DNA of 41,447 nucleotides from an uncultured beta proteobacterium (GTDB lineage Bacteria; Pseudomonadota; Gammaproteobacteria; Burkholderiales; Rhodocyclaceae): contig CAINHS010000060.1 of the NCBI GenBank assembly GCA_903848955.1, positions 1-41,447 of the forward strand, written 5' to 3'. Made by a program: the position numbers and the translations under genes. Of this stretch, positions 1-6,757 are shown in pieces. The notes below the pieces were generated by a model. That model was not told the origin of the DNA. It saw only the letters and a program-made list of their open reading frames with translations, and ran no database searches. The number at the start of each line of letters is the position of its first letter. The stretch's first letter is position 1.

Positions 1-141
1 GTAGCCGAGTGGCCCAGGACCTGGTAGCTGGCCGAGACCGGCAGTTCGACGCCGTCGCACTCCCAGGTATAGCGCAGGCTCTTGGTGTGGTTGACGGCCG
101 CCAGGGTCTGGCACCGGCAGTTCTCCTTTCCGTTCGCGAAC
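1..141. repeat. Terminal direct repeat, left copy (assembly overlap)
   Basis: Bases 1-141 are identical to 41307-41447 at the other end. An exact overlap of 141 bases is what a de Bruijn assembler leaves when it closes a circle at k=141, so this most likely reflects a circular (or circularly permuted) genome and not a biological terminal repeat. The repeat lies wholly inside a leftward coding region that continues across the junction. The non-redundant length is 41306 bp. Confidence 0.95.
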
Positions 142-491
142 TTACACGCGGAGGGCCAGGTGCTACTGCAGGCGGTGGACATCGCGACCAGGATGGACGC
201 GCCGAGAATCACCATCCCGATGATGGTCAGCACCTCGACTAGGCTCGCCCCGCGCTCGTCGCGCCGCGCAAAGGCCCCAGCGGTGTGCTTGATGCGGTCG
301 TCTTGCTTCTTGTCGCTGACGCGCAGCGCGGCGACGTATGCGCCCAGAGCCACCACAGCGGCGCTCGCCAGATAGGAAACCCAGGGCGGAAAGACGCCAG
401 CGGGCGCAGCTTGAATGCCGCCGAAAAACGCACCAACGGCAACAATGATCGCCGCAGTGCGGATGGTCCGCGATTGACTCAGAGGCTTCAC
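1..491 (-). CDS. Membrane protein with two TM segments plus a prepilin-like segment (lysis unit; continues across the circle junction)
   Basis: Reading leftward from a GTG at 491 and continuing from base 1 into 41306-41288, the full product is 169 aa. The start overlaps the stop of the preceding holin-like gene (GTGA), which suggests coupled translation. Residues about 12-34 and 35-56 are hydrophobic and resemble a two-TM holin. A charged linker (57-80) follows, then RRDERGASLVEVL with a hydrophobic run to about 107. That segment fits a type IV/Flp prepilin signal: basic residues, G81|A82, Glu at +5. The C-terminal 60 residues hold five Cys (108, 116, 125, 127, 145) and would lie outside the inner membrane. 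The only frame open through the region is this one; other frames are Arg-rich shadows. Role: holin or accessory lysis protein by position. The pilin resemblance is from pattern only. Confidence 0.75.
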   Translation of the reverse strand, partial: MKPLSQSRTIRTAAIIVAVGAFFGGIQAAPAGVFPPWVSYLASAAVVALGAYVAALRVSDKKQDDRIKHTAGAFARRDERGASLVEVLTIIGMVILGASILVAMSTACSSTWPSACKFANGKENCRCQTLAAVNHTKSLRYTWECDGVELPVSASYQVLGHSA

Positions 492-799
492 GGTTTTTCT
501 CCAATGCCAGCGAGGGCCCGGCTGCTGAGTGCGGCAGGATGCGCCGCAGATTGAGTCGGTACCACGAGCTGGGCACCGGCTTGCTTGAGCACTACCCAGG
601 CCACGGCCCCGCTAACGAGCGGCGTGCCTACGGTGATAATGGCGCCCCAGATGGCTAGGCGGGTTTTGACGCCCTCCAGCGTGATCAGAATATCCATGAT
701 CCTGGAGTCTTTCGCTTTGTTCGACTCGAAAAGCTCGTCAACATCAGAGCGCAGCGTTGCGATATGGACCGCATGCACTTCGTGGATGCCTGTCGTCAT
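488..799 (-). CDS. Holin-like / XhlA-like single-TM protein
   Basis: 103 aa. The start ATG at 799 follows an AGAGG ribosome site; a longer frame reaches 826 but lacks one. Residues 1-46 are charged and helical (a DELFESNKAKDSR region typical of cytoplasmic coiled coils). Residues 48-71 form one transmembrane helix, and a short Pro/Ala-rich tail follows. This layout matches the XhlA-type membrane proteins found beside phage endolysins. An inner-membrane spanin is an alternative. It heads a leftward unit whose next gene starts in its stop codon and lies 90 bp from the divergent endolysin. Function is inferred from topology and position. Confidence 0.7.
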   Translation of the reverse strand: MTTGIHEVHAVHIATLRSDVDELFESNKAKDSRIMDILITLEGVKTRLAIWGAIITVGTPLVSGAVAWVVLKQAGAQLVVPTQSAAHPAALSSRALAGIGEKP

Positions 800-800
800 G

Positions 801-829
801 TTGACCTCTGAAAATGGAGCCCGCAAGAT
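801..829 (+). promoter_or_regulatory. Candidate rightward promoter for the endolysin
   Basis: TTGACC at 801-806, a 17-bp spacer and CAAGAT at 824-829 lie in the 89-bp gap between the divergent holin-like and endolysin genes. The -35 is good and the -10 is weak, so this is tentative. No equally good leftward promoter is visible in the gap. Confidence 0.3.
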
Positions 830-888
830 GCGGACCGGTGCAGTCCCTACGTTACCGCACCCAGACCCACAGCAAAAGGAGCACCACC

Positions 889-1602
889 ATGATCCTGCAA
901 CGAGGCCAGACCGGGCCCCTAGTCACCGCGCTGCAACAGCGCTTGGGCGAGCGCGGATTCCCCGTCGCGCTGACTGCTATTTACGACGCGCCAACCTCGC
1001 TGGCCGTGGCGCAATTCCAGTTGAGCAAGGGGCTGGTGAAAGACGGCGTCGCCGGGCCCAAAACCTTGGGCGCTCTCGACTTGGGCGACCTGCAGCGTGT
1101 GCCCGTACCTATGGGCGATCGCGTGGCGCGTGCGCGAGGCATTCTGGCGCTCGGCCTGCAGGACGATTATGGCATGGGGCGCGGCGGCACCAACCCCGAT
1201 GCGCCTGATCCCTATGACCGCGTGGACGTGCGCCAGGCTGACGGCTCAGTGATGCGCAAGCTCGAACTCGATTGCTCGGGCTGGGCGGCGTATGTGATCG
1301 GCCTGCCGCGCAACCATGTCTACGGCGCGCACCACTGGATTGAGACGACGCAGCTCTGCGACGACGCTAACGGCGATCAGGTGCTATTCCGCCGTCTCGA
1401 CAAAGCCGTGCCCGGCTGCCTCGTGGCCTATCCCGATCACGACGGGCATCAGGGGCATGTTGGTCTAGTCACCGAAGTGGGCGACAAACTACTGCGCGGC
1501 ATCGACTGCGGACAGAGCAGCAATGGCCTGAGCGAGCGCGACTTTGCGTTCTTTCTCAAGGCCGGCGCGATCTTTGTGGAGTTAGTCGGCGACCAGGTCT
1601 GA
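889..1602 (+). CDS. Endolysin: peptidoglycan-binding domain plus NlpC/P60-type peptidase
   Basis: 237 aa. The ATG at 889 is preceded by AAAAGGAG at the right distance; the frame extends upstream to 814 without a ribosome site. Residues about 5-65 form a PG_binding_1 domain (LVTALQQRLG ... VAQFQLSKGL ... GVAGPKTLGAL). Residues about 115-225 hold a catalytic domain with DCSGW (Cys129) and HVGLV (His190), the Cys/His pair of NlpC/P60 peptidases; CHAP is the close alternative. There is no signal peptide, so it would need the holin to reach the cell wall. It is transcribed away from the holin unit, which is unusual for a lysis cassette. Confidence 0.88.
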   Translation: MILQRGQTGPLVTALQQRLGERGFPVALTAIYDAPTSLAVAQFQLSKGLVKDGVAGPKTLGALDLGDLQRVPVPMGDRVARARGILALGLQDDYGMGRGGTNPDAPDPYDRVDVRQADGSVMRKLELDCSGWAAYVIGLPRNHVYGAHHWIETTQLCDDANGDQVLFRRLDKAVPGCLVAYPDHDGHQGHVGLVTEVGDKLLRGIDCGQSSNGLSERDFAFFLKAGAIFVELVGDQV

Positions 1603-1726
1603 ACGCCTTGGGCCGGGTGCTGGCCGCTTCTGCATCCGTACCCGTGGAATCCCTACAGGGTTTGACAGCGCCGGCCAACTCGGACAATCTTGGGGTGCGC
1701 ATCTGACGCGCATCCCGAGGTTGCCC

Positions 1727-2182
1727 ATGTTCCGTTTGCTGTTGGCCCTGACCGCCTGCCTCATGGCGGTTGCCTGTGCTCCGCCTGATTCCGTCACTAC
1801 CCAGGTGCCCAGTGCACCGCAAGTCCGCACTGTCGATAGCGATCGCGCGGCTCTTGACCTCGAAGCCGTCGCCATCCAGGCGCCCGAGCAGAGCTGGCAT
1901 ACGGCCTATCTGGCCGACCACTGCGCCAACTGCCCTGAGTGCTGCGCGGTGGATGCGGATGCCACGGCCGAAGTGGCCACCGACCGCCCGAGTGCGCCGG
2001 CCGTGCTGACGCCCGCCGTAGCCCGATTTGGCTTGCCGCCCGATCCGCCGCAGCTGCGCCGCGAGGCCGATCGACTACGCCTGATCATCAGCCAGTGGCA
2101 ATCGGCTGCGGTCGCTCCTACCAGGACCGAGGTCAAACCTTGGCACATGACCCTGGTTCTATCGCCTGTTTTGCTGTGTTGA
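1727..2182 (+). CDS. Small lipoprotein downstream of the endolysin
   Basis: 151 aa. The ATG at 1727 has GAGG six bases upstream; an in-frame TTG at 1721 is less likely. The N-terminus is a lipoprotein signal: MFRLLLALTACLMAVAC, with Cys17 as the probable lipidated residue. The mature part is Ala/Pro-rich with a Cys cluster near residues 65-72 (HCANCPECC) and a short helix near residue 115. Its place after the endolysin suggests an outer-membrane spanin (Rz1-like), but it is longer than most. A surface-exclusion lipoprotein is possible. A TTGACA at 1662-1667 with a poor -10 might give it its own promoter. A hairpin terminator follows at 2220. Confidence 0.65.
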   Translation: MFRLLLALTACLMAVACAPPDSVTTQVPSAPQVRTVDSDRAALDLEAVAIQAPEQSWHTAYLADHCANCPECCAVDADATAEVATDRPSAPAVLTPAVARFGLPPDPPQLRREADRLRLIISQWQSAAVAPTRTEVKPWHMTLVLSPVLLC

Positions 2183-2219
2183 CCCGCTGAGCTAGTTCGA
2201 CGCCACGTCAGCACACAGA

Positions 2220-2265
2220 CCAACGGCCCGGCCGCAATTCAGCGAGTCCGGGCCGTTGGCGTTTT
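2220..2265 (+). terminator. Terminator after the lysis genes, between convergent genes
   Basis: A 12-bp perfect stem (2220-2231 with 2248-2259, CCAACGGCCCGG and its complement) has a 16-nt loop and is followed by GCGTTTTG. It sits between the rightward lipoprotein gene and the end of the leftward early region. The T-run favours rightward termination; reading leftward the stem is not followed by a T-run. Confidence 0.75.
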
Positions 2266-2268
2266 GGG

Positions 2269-2946
2269 CTACGGTTGCAAGGCGTCGCTGGTTGCCGGCG
2301 TCGACGCGTCCACAGCATGCGCAGACGACACCTCGCGCCAGGTGCGGCCGACGATGCCCGATCCTGGGAATAGGTCGTCGAACTGGTCACCGGGCTGCAT
2401 ACCCAGCGCCTTGAAAAGAAAATGGATGAACTTCAGCGGTTTGCGCCCGATGAGATCGCCACCGCCGCGCGCCGGCATGGCCGACAGCCAGTTGCGAAAC
2501 CCGGGCTGTACATTGCGGCCTGGCCAGATGAGCAGCGGCTCCCAGGTTTTGTGCGCGCCGCGCGTGGTGCTGGGTACGCCGATTGGCTTGACCCAGGGCA
2601 GTACGCGCGTTCCTTCTGGGCAGAGAGGCAGCACGTAGCGCAGCGCGGTTTCGTCGGTGGATAGTGCCCAGCCGTCGTACGTCTGCAGGCGCGCCACTAG
2701 GGCGACGTGGTCGACCTCGCCACCGTAGTCCGGATGGTCCTTGTACATCCAGGCAAATCCAGGATAAGGCGGGTCGGCGTAGGCCATACGCAGCGACACG
2801 TCTCGTTGCTCGAGTAGCGTCGTTTGCCGCGCGCGCCAGGCCGTCTGGCGGCAACGCTTGCTGCAGTGCTTGCTGTCGACGCGCACGCCGGCCGGGAATG
2901 ACCCACCGCACCAACTGCATGTGTCGCGCTGCTGCAGGGACGACAT
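2269..2946 (-). CDS. DNA adenine (N6/N4) methyltransferase with N-terminal zinc finger
   Basis: 225 aa. The ATG at 2946 overlaps the stop of the upstream gene (TGATG); the frame stays open to 3021 but only as the shadow of that gene. The N-terminus is a Cys4-type zinc finger (CSWCGG ... HCSKRCR, residues about 10-30). It is followed by YADPPYPG, the DPPY catalytic motif, and near the C-terminus by DLFPGSGIVG, the SAM-binding FxGxG motif. The order DPPY before FxGxG marks a beta-class amino-methyltransferase. No restriction endonuclease lies nearby, so self-methylation against host restriction is the likely role. It is the last gene of the leftward early region. Confidence 0.85.
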   Translation of the reverse strand: MSSLQQRDTCSWCGGSFPAGVRVDSKHCSKRCRQTAWRARQTTLLEQRDVSLRMAYADPPYPGFAWMYKDHPDYGGEVDHVALVARLQTYDGWALSTDETALRYVLPLCPEGTRVLPWVKPIGVPSTTRGAHKTWEPLLIWPGRNVQPGFRNWLSAMPARGGGDLIGRKPLKFIHFLFKALGMQPGDQFDDLFPGSGIVGRTWREVSSAHAVDASTPATSDALQP

Positions 2947-3368
2947 CACCTCGACCCAACGCAGGTGCCTGCCGACCGCTTGCAATAGCCGCCGTGAGCA
3001 CACCAAAACGACTCTTCGCAATCCAGGTCAGAGGCCGGGCGGCAGACGCCATCGACAGCCGCACATCGCCCGTCGAACTGGCACGGCGACATATTGCCCT
3101 GCGCTGTGCCAATGCTCGGAACATGGCACTCTTGATCGCAGGCGGCGCTTTGGGTGTACTGTTTTGGCGTCTTGCACAGCCACGTCTTGTGGTCGCAGCT
3201 GGTGCCGTGGCCGCAATCGGTGTCGCTGGCGCAGGCGGAGCACGGACCAGTCAGAACTGCGCTGCTTTCGGAGGTACAGGCGCTTGCGAGCATCCCTCCG
3301 CCAACAAACGAAAACGCTATAGCCACAGACCCGATAACGATGCAGATATTTTCCTGAAAATTCGTCAT
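2946..3368 (-). CDS. Cys-rich lipoprotein
   Basis: 140 aa. ATG 3368 overlaps the previous stop (ATGA), with GAGGGG upstream. Residues about 8-30 are hydrophobic and end in MLASAC, a plausible lipobox. About fifteen further Cys follow in a spaced pattern (PCSACASDTDCG, TSCDHKTWLCK, CQFDGRC). Such disulfide-rich modules are common in secreted lipoproteins of Myxococcota-like bacteria and rare in phages. It would be exported and anchored at the cell surface. The presence of an early-expressed surface lipoprotein suggests superinfection exclusion, but this is inference. Confidence 0.75.
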   Translation of the reverse strand: MTNFQENICIVIGSVAIAFSFVGGGMLASACTSESSAVLTGPCSACASDTDCGHGTSCDHKTWLCKTPKQYTQSAACDQECHVPSIGTAQGNMSPCQFDGRCAAVDGVCRPASDLDCEESFWCAHGGYCKRSAGTCVGSR

Positions 3369-3787
3369 TTCCCCTCCCCCGCGAGCAAGCGGGCTGCGGC
3401 GTTGGCGGCGGCGGCACCGCAGTTACATGGACCTCGCCCGTGGTCGAGTCGCGTAGCAAGGCACGGCTTCGCGAACATGCCGCTTGGCACATGTCGGTAC
3501 TCCGGCAGCGCCATCACCGCAGCCCGGAGCGCCGCGAGGTCATCTTCCGCCTTGTTCGCCCGCTCGTTGGCCACGTTCCACATGCCGTACCATTTTCCGG
3601 CAGCAGTGTGCCACTGTTCGGCAGTCCTGCCTTTGTGAGTCGTCAAGGGATCCTTGACAAGTGCCGTCAGCCGGGCGATCTCCGCGTCCTGGCGATCTAG
3701 CTCGGTGGCGCACTCGCGGGCCACAGTCGCGCCAAAGTCTCCGGCAATCAATGCGTAATCGCGCGCTCGGGTTGCTAGGTCGCTCAT
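3365..3787 (-). CDS. Hypothetical early protein, Ala-rich with helical N-terminus
   Basis: 140 aa. It has ATG starts and stops overlapping both neighbours by ATGA, and GGTGGGAA as a weak ribosome site. Residues 1-75 look like a helix with heptads (CATELDRQDAEIARLTALV). A WYGMWNVANERANKAEDDL helix follows, then a short Cys-containing tail (GPCNCG). I do not recognise the family. Similar small coiled proteins are common in phage early operons. Confidence 0.75.
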   Translation of the reverse strand: MSDLATRARDYALIAGDFGATVARECATELDRQDAEIARLTALVKDPLTTHKGRTAEQWHTAAGKWYGMWNVANERANKAEDDLAALRAAVMALPEYRHVPSGMFAKPCLATRLDHGRGPCNCGAAAANAAARLLAGEGK

Positions 3788-4089
3788 TTCCCACCTTCCA
3801 GCCGCTCGCCGCAGCCCGTGCCGTCAACGTCGACCACGACAGGGTGAGCACGGCACTGCGACTGTGTGTAGGTCTGACCCCGCTCAGCACGATACTCCGA
3901 CCGAGCAAACACACACCCCTCGCACGGCTTGAGCGGGGCGGGTACGCGGCGACGGTAGAGCACTCGCGGCACAGCGTCGCTACGGTCAACGCCAGAAATA
4001 GCGGTGCCTATAGGCTCGTAGCCTTCATCTTCCAAGCGCATAGCCTCGTTTGTGCGGGCTAGCGCTAGCATTGTTTGCCACTTTCGCAT
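3784..4089 (-). CDS. Hypothetical early protein with four Cys
   Basis: 101 aa. The ATG at 4089 has AAGGGATG upstream and the stop overlaps the next start (ATGA). The N-terminal helix is MRKWQTMLALARTNEAMRLE. The C-terminal half has CEGCVFARSEY, then QCRAHP and GCGERL, which could bind one zinc ion. Unknown function. A 34-bp gap separates it from the upstream gene. Confidence 0.72.
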   Translation of the reverse strand: MRKWQTMLALARTNEAMRLEDEGYEPIGTAISGVDRSDAVPRVLYRRRVPAPLKPCEGCVFARSEYRAERGQTYTQSQCRAHPVVVDVDGTGCGERLEGGK

Positions 4090-4123
4090 TGCTCATCCCT
4101 TCGGCGGCTGCAAAACCGCTACG

Positions 4124-4330
4124 TCACACGGCTGCACCGCCGCGCGTTTGATCGCAAAGCTGACGGCAAGCGCCCGGTCGTCGGGCATGTCGTCGGGCGT
4201 TTTCCTCGGAGCCAAAGCAGATCAGGTTGCCCATGCCGACGCCTTGCGCCACAAAGCAGCCGGACTTGCCGGCAGTCACACTCGGCACCACCCAGAAAAC
4301 GTTACCGTTTTGGGTCACTCGGATGCGCAT
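4124..4330 (-). CDS. Small hypothetical protein
   Basis: 68 aa. ATG 4330 starts six bases after the preceding stop. The first half is beta-like (MRIRVTQNGNVFWVVPSV, then CFVAQGVGMGNLICF); the C-terminus is Arg/Cys-rich. It is not a recognised family. The reading frame is supported by its snug fit between neighbours; competing forward frames are shadows. Confidence 0.6.
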   Translation of the reverse strand: MRIRVTQNGNVFWVVPSVTAGKSGCFVAQGVGMGNLICFGSEENARRHARRPGACRQLCDQTRGGAAV

Positions 4331-4336
4331 GGTGGT

Positions 4337-4612
4337 TCATCGATCCGTGTACGGCCAGCCGTCCCCCAGCGCAGCCGTCAGCGCGTCGCGTCGGGCTTCC
4401 ACCTGGGCGCGCAGCCATTGGGCGGCTTCGTCCACAGTAAACGGGCCACTGTCGCCCTCATCCTCGCCAGCGCTGCACCACACGTCACCGTCGTCATCAG
4501 GTCCAGCGGCAAAATAGATGCCGGCGATCTCCAGCTCAACATCAACGCCAGTAGCCGCGAGCACGACTGCCCCCGGCAGCGCCGCCCGAGCGGCTGCGAG
4601 TAGGTCAGACAT
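4337..4612 (-). CDS. Small acidic hypothetical protein
   Basis: 91 aa. The start at 4612 is chosen because GGAGGCGACC precedes it; the open frame runs on to 4753 inside the upstream gene. It overlaps the end of that gene by 8 bases. The middle is strongly acidic (GPDDDGDVWCSAGEDEGDSG), followed by an amphipathic helix (DEAAQWLRAQVEARRDALTA). Small acidic early phage proteins are sometimes DNA mimics that block restriction or other DNA-binding proteins; here that is only a suggestion. Confidence 0.7.
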   Translation of the reverse strand: MSDLLAAARAALPGAVVLAATGVDVELEIAGIYFAAGPDDDGDVWCSAGEDEGDSGPFTVDEAAQWLRAQVEARRDALTAALGDGWPYTDR

Positions 4613-5090
4613 GGTCGCCTCCGATCGCGTCAAAGTATTCGTCGTGAAACCGGCGAGTTTCATCCCAAGCAAATTGCATTCGCGAAGTCCACAGCAGCGG
4701 GTCATCGCACGGCTCCGGCAGTTGGGTGTCCCCGCGCAGGTCGGCCACTTCAAGCAGCTCGGTCACGCAGTCGGCCAGTTCTCGGGCCTTCGCCAAAGCC
4801 GCCTCCGCCACATCAGCCCGCCGGTTTGCGGCGTCGCGCTCGGCCTTGACCGCAGCCAGTTCGGCAGCAATGGCGGTGCGGCGCATTGGGTTGTCCTGCC
4901 CTGCCGGAGTGATTTCCAGCGTAAACGCCATCGCTGGGGAACCGGCTAGGGCGTTACCTGCTTGCCACCAGCAAACCACTTGACCGCGCCCAAGTTCGGC
5001 AGGCAAGTCCCGAATGCAAGTGATAACCGCACAAGAATTGCGGGCTACCTCATCGGCCACATGTTCTCTGTAATCGTGCAAAATACCCAT
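4605..5090 (-). CDS. Hypothetical protein with central coiled coil
   Basis: 161 aa. ATG 5090 follows GGAGGTTGAT, an excellent site; the upstream ATG at 5102 would contain the Shine-Dalgarno itself. The sequence begins MGILHDYREHVADEVARN. It has a central helix (IAAELAAVKAERDAANRRAD, residues about 80-120) and ends in an aromatic helix (RMQFAWDETRRFHDEYFDA). Unknown function. It begins 17 bp after a tRNA-like element on the same strand. Confidence 0.75.
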   Translation of the reverse strand: MGILHDYREHVADEVARNSCAVITCIRDLPAELGRGQVVCWWQAGNALAGSPAMAFTLEITPAGQDNPMRRTAIAAELAAVKAERDAANRRADVAEAALAKARELADCVTELLEVADLRGDTQLPEPCDDPLLWTSRMQFAWDETRRFHDEYFDAIGGDHV

Positions 5091-5106
5091 ATCAACCTCC
5101 ATGTTA

Positions 5107-5179
5107 GCAGAACGCCAGGAATCGAACCCAGAACGCAGCGCCCGTAGGGACTCGGTAACCACGCCAACCATTCGCTCTG
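5107..5179 (-). tRNA. tRNA-like sequence, anticodon arm irregular (possible tRNA pseudogene)
   Basis: On the minus strand, 5179-5173 (CAGAGCG) pairs with 5114-5108 (CGTTCTG) as a 7-bp acceptor stem with one G-U. A canonical T-arm follows the expected spacing (CTGGG, loop TTCGATT, CCTGG). A D-arm TGGT/ACCG with GG in the loop is present. The anticodon arm (AGTCC CTACGG GCGCT) has a C-C mismatch and only a 6-nt loop, so no anticodon can be assigned with confidence; ACG or CTA can be read. CCA is not encoded. It lies in a gap between leftward genes. Confidence 0.45.
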
Positions 5180-5270
5180 TCCAGCATCACCGGCAACACA
5201 CCGGCTCCGCAACCCACAGCGCTACGGACGACGCACGCTTGTGGGCTATCCCCCGCGCTAAACAGGGTCG

Positions 5271-5792
5271 TTACGGCAGTAAATCCCGGCCGTTGCGCGT
5301 CGCGTCCGGGGCATCGCGCTCCACAAGCTCCGGCTCCGCTTCCTCGATCGCCAAGATCACCCGCTTGTTGTTCGCGAAGAACCCAGCCAATTGCGATTGC
5401 AGCGGCTTGCTTTGCTCCACGTCGAAGGTCACGGCCCAGCGGAATTCATCGGCTTCGTCGCCTTCCTTGGTCGTCGCCTTGTGGGTCGCGCTGCGGCTGG
5501 CGTGCACCGTCGCAGCCCCGTGCAGGCGGAATTCGTCGCTGCCTTTCTCGGTCGCGAGGAACTCGTGAAGCCGGAACCGCAGCCCCTCCGGCTCTTGGGT
5601 TTTGTCGTCGGGCGCCTTCACTTCCACAATCACGACGCGGGTTTCGTCGCCGTCTTCCTTGTGCGTCCCGAAGCCGGAAGGCGCATCAAAGTCGAACCCG
5701 AGCGGCCGGGTCGTCGAACTAAACTCTTGGGTCGCTTTGTCGCCCTTGATCTTGACCGGTCCCCGCAGGGAAACCGCACCGTAAAACCACAT
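5271..5792 (-). CDS. Hypothetical early protein, beta-rich
   Basis: 173 aa. ATG 5792 follows GAGGTTCTAAT; the frame remains open upstream but overlaps the HTH gene. The sequence is rich in short strands and charged loops (MWFYGAVSLRGPVKIKGDK, VVIVEVKAPDD, FRLHGAATV) and ends in ERDAPDATRNGRDLLP. I recognise no family. Downstream is a 91-bp gap, then the tRNA-like element. Confidence 0.72.
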   Translation of the reverse strand: MWFYGAVSLRGPVKIKGDKATQEFSSTTRPLGFDFDAPSGFGTHKEDGDETRVVIVEVKAPDDKTQEPEGLRFRLHEFLATEKGSDEFRLHGAATVHASRSATHKATTKEGDEADEFRWAVTFDVEQSKPLQSQLAGFFANNKRVILAIEEAEPELVERDAPDATRNGRDLLP

Positions 5793-5823
5793 ATTAGAAC
5801 CTCGCAAGCGCCCGTAAGCGCAG

Positions 5824-6159
5824 TTATTGAGCAGGATCGCCCAAGACAAAATCGCGCACGTTGGGCCGACCTTTAGCCACCCAACGGTCAAACTCGGATC
5901 GGCTGAAAAGCAGCTCCTCCGCGTCGCTTTGCAGGTCGGACGGCTTGCAGCGCAAGGTCTTGGCCCACACCAACAGCCGGCCGGGAGTGACCCCGAGCGT
6001 CCACGCCTCGCAGCGGCAGACGTATTCGTAGCCACGCGCACTCAGACCCATGCGCTGCGCCAAGGTGCGCTGCGAGATCTTCGAGACCTCGCGCCACTTG
6101 CGGGCTTTCCACGGGTCAAACTTTTTGATCTTCGCCAGTTCGGCGTTCACGTCGCTCAC
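5824..6159 (-). CDS. Putative helix-turn-helix DNA-binding protein
   Basis: 111 aa. It starts with GTG at 6159, overlapping the upstream stop (GTGA). Residues about 20-75 read as an XRE-type helix-turn-helix (WREVSKISQRTLAQRMGLSA, then CEAWTLGVTPGRLLVWAKTL). It is the only obvious HTH protein among the early genes and so the best candidate for the regulator of the repeat-containing promoters described elsewhere. A match to those sites cannot be shown from sequence alone. Confidence 0.6.
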   Translation of the reverse strand: MSDVNAELAKIKKFDPWKARKWREVSKISQRTLAQRMGLSARGYEYVCRCEAWTLGVTPGRLLVWAKTLRCKPSDLQSDAEELLFSRSEFDRWVAKGRPNVRDFVLGDPAQ

Positions 6160-6755
6160 GTTTCCTCCTGTGCCAAAATGGCGGTTTCAACCTCGGCCGA
6201 CAGCTTAAACGGGTAGGGTTGGCCGCGGATGGGCTGGTGTTCTAGCAACAGGCGGCCACAGCGCTCGCAGACATTGTGCCCGCCACGAATACCGCGCTCG
6301 GCACCGCAACTGCCGCCAGCGCCAACTGGCTGCTGTAGCACCCGCACATCCGCCAACACCCAGCCGACTGGGCCGGTGAACCAGGGCGACTCGCGGGCGT
6401 TGATGCCGAGGATTCCCGGTGCCCAGGCTGCTGAGCCATCGGAAGCCACCCACCCCGCCAGCCGCGCCGTCGCGATGATGCGGCCGGCGCCGTGCACAAG
6501 GTCACGACGCGGCACCTGTCCGGCACGCGGGTCAATCGCCCAGTCGAGCAACGGGCGCAGATGCGCATCCTGCAAATCTAGCGAGCGAATCCCGGCGGCG
6601 TGCGCATCAATCCATGCGTCTGCCGCCTGCCCCACATGGATCGCAATGCGCTGCCCCAGCAAATGCGCTGGCGGGCGGCGCGAACGGTTTTCGACGGTCT
6701 TGCCGTGGCGCGCAATCGCCTCTGCCCACGGCTGTTTGACGGTGAGTGCGTACAT
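6156..6755 (-). CDS. ASCH-domain protein
   Basis: 199 aa. The ATG at 6755 follows GGAGTGAAA; a longer open frame to 7205 is antisense noise over the next gene. The start MYALTVKQPWAEAIARHGK with KTVENR is the classic ASCH-domain signature (RNA-binding fold related to PUA). The C-terminus has a CERCGR knuckle. ASCH proteins in phages are thought to bind RNA or modified nucleotides; the precise role here is unknown. The stop overlaps the HTH gene start. Confidence 0.75.
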   Translation of the reverse strand: MYALTVKQPWAEAIARHGKTVENRSRRPPAHLLGQRIAIHVGQAADAWIDAHAAGIRSLDLQDAHLRPLLDWAIDPRAGQVPRRDLVHGAGRIIATARLAGWVASDGSAAWAPGILGINARESPWFTGPVGWVLADVRVLQQPVGAGGSCGAERGIRGGHNVCERCGRLLLEHQPIRGQPYPFKLSAEVETAILAQEET

Positions 6756-6757
6756 TT

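Noticed and set aside
1-141. Biological direct terminal repeat
   Set aside because: The size equals a common assembler k-mer and the repeat lies within one coding frame; an assembly overlap is simpler.
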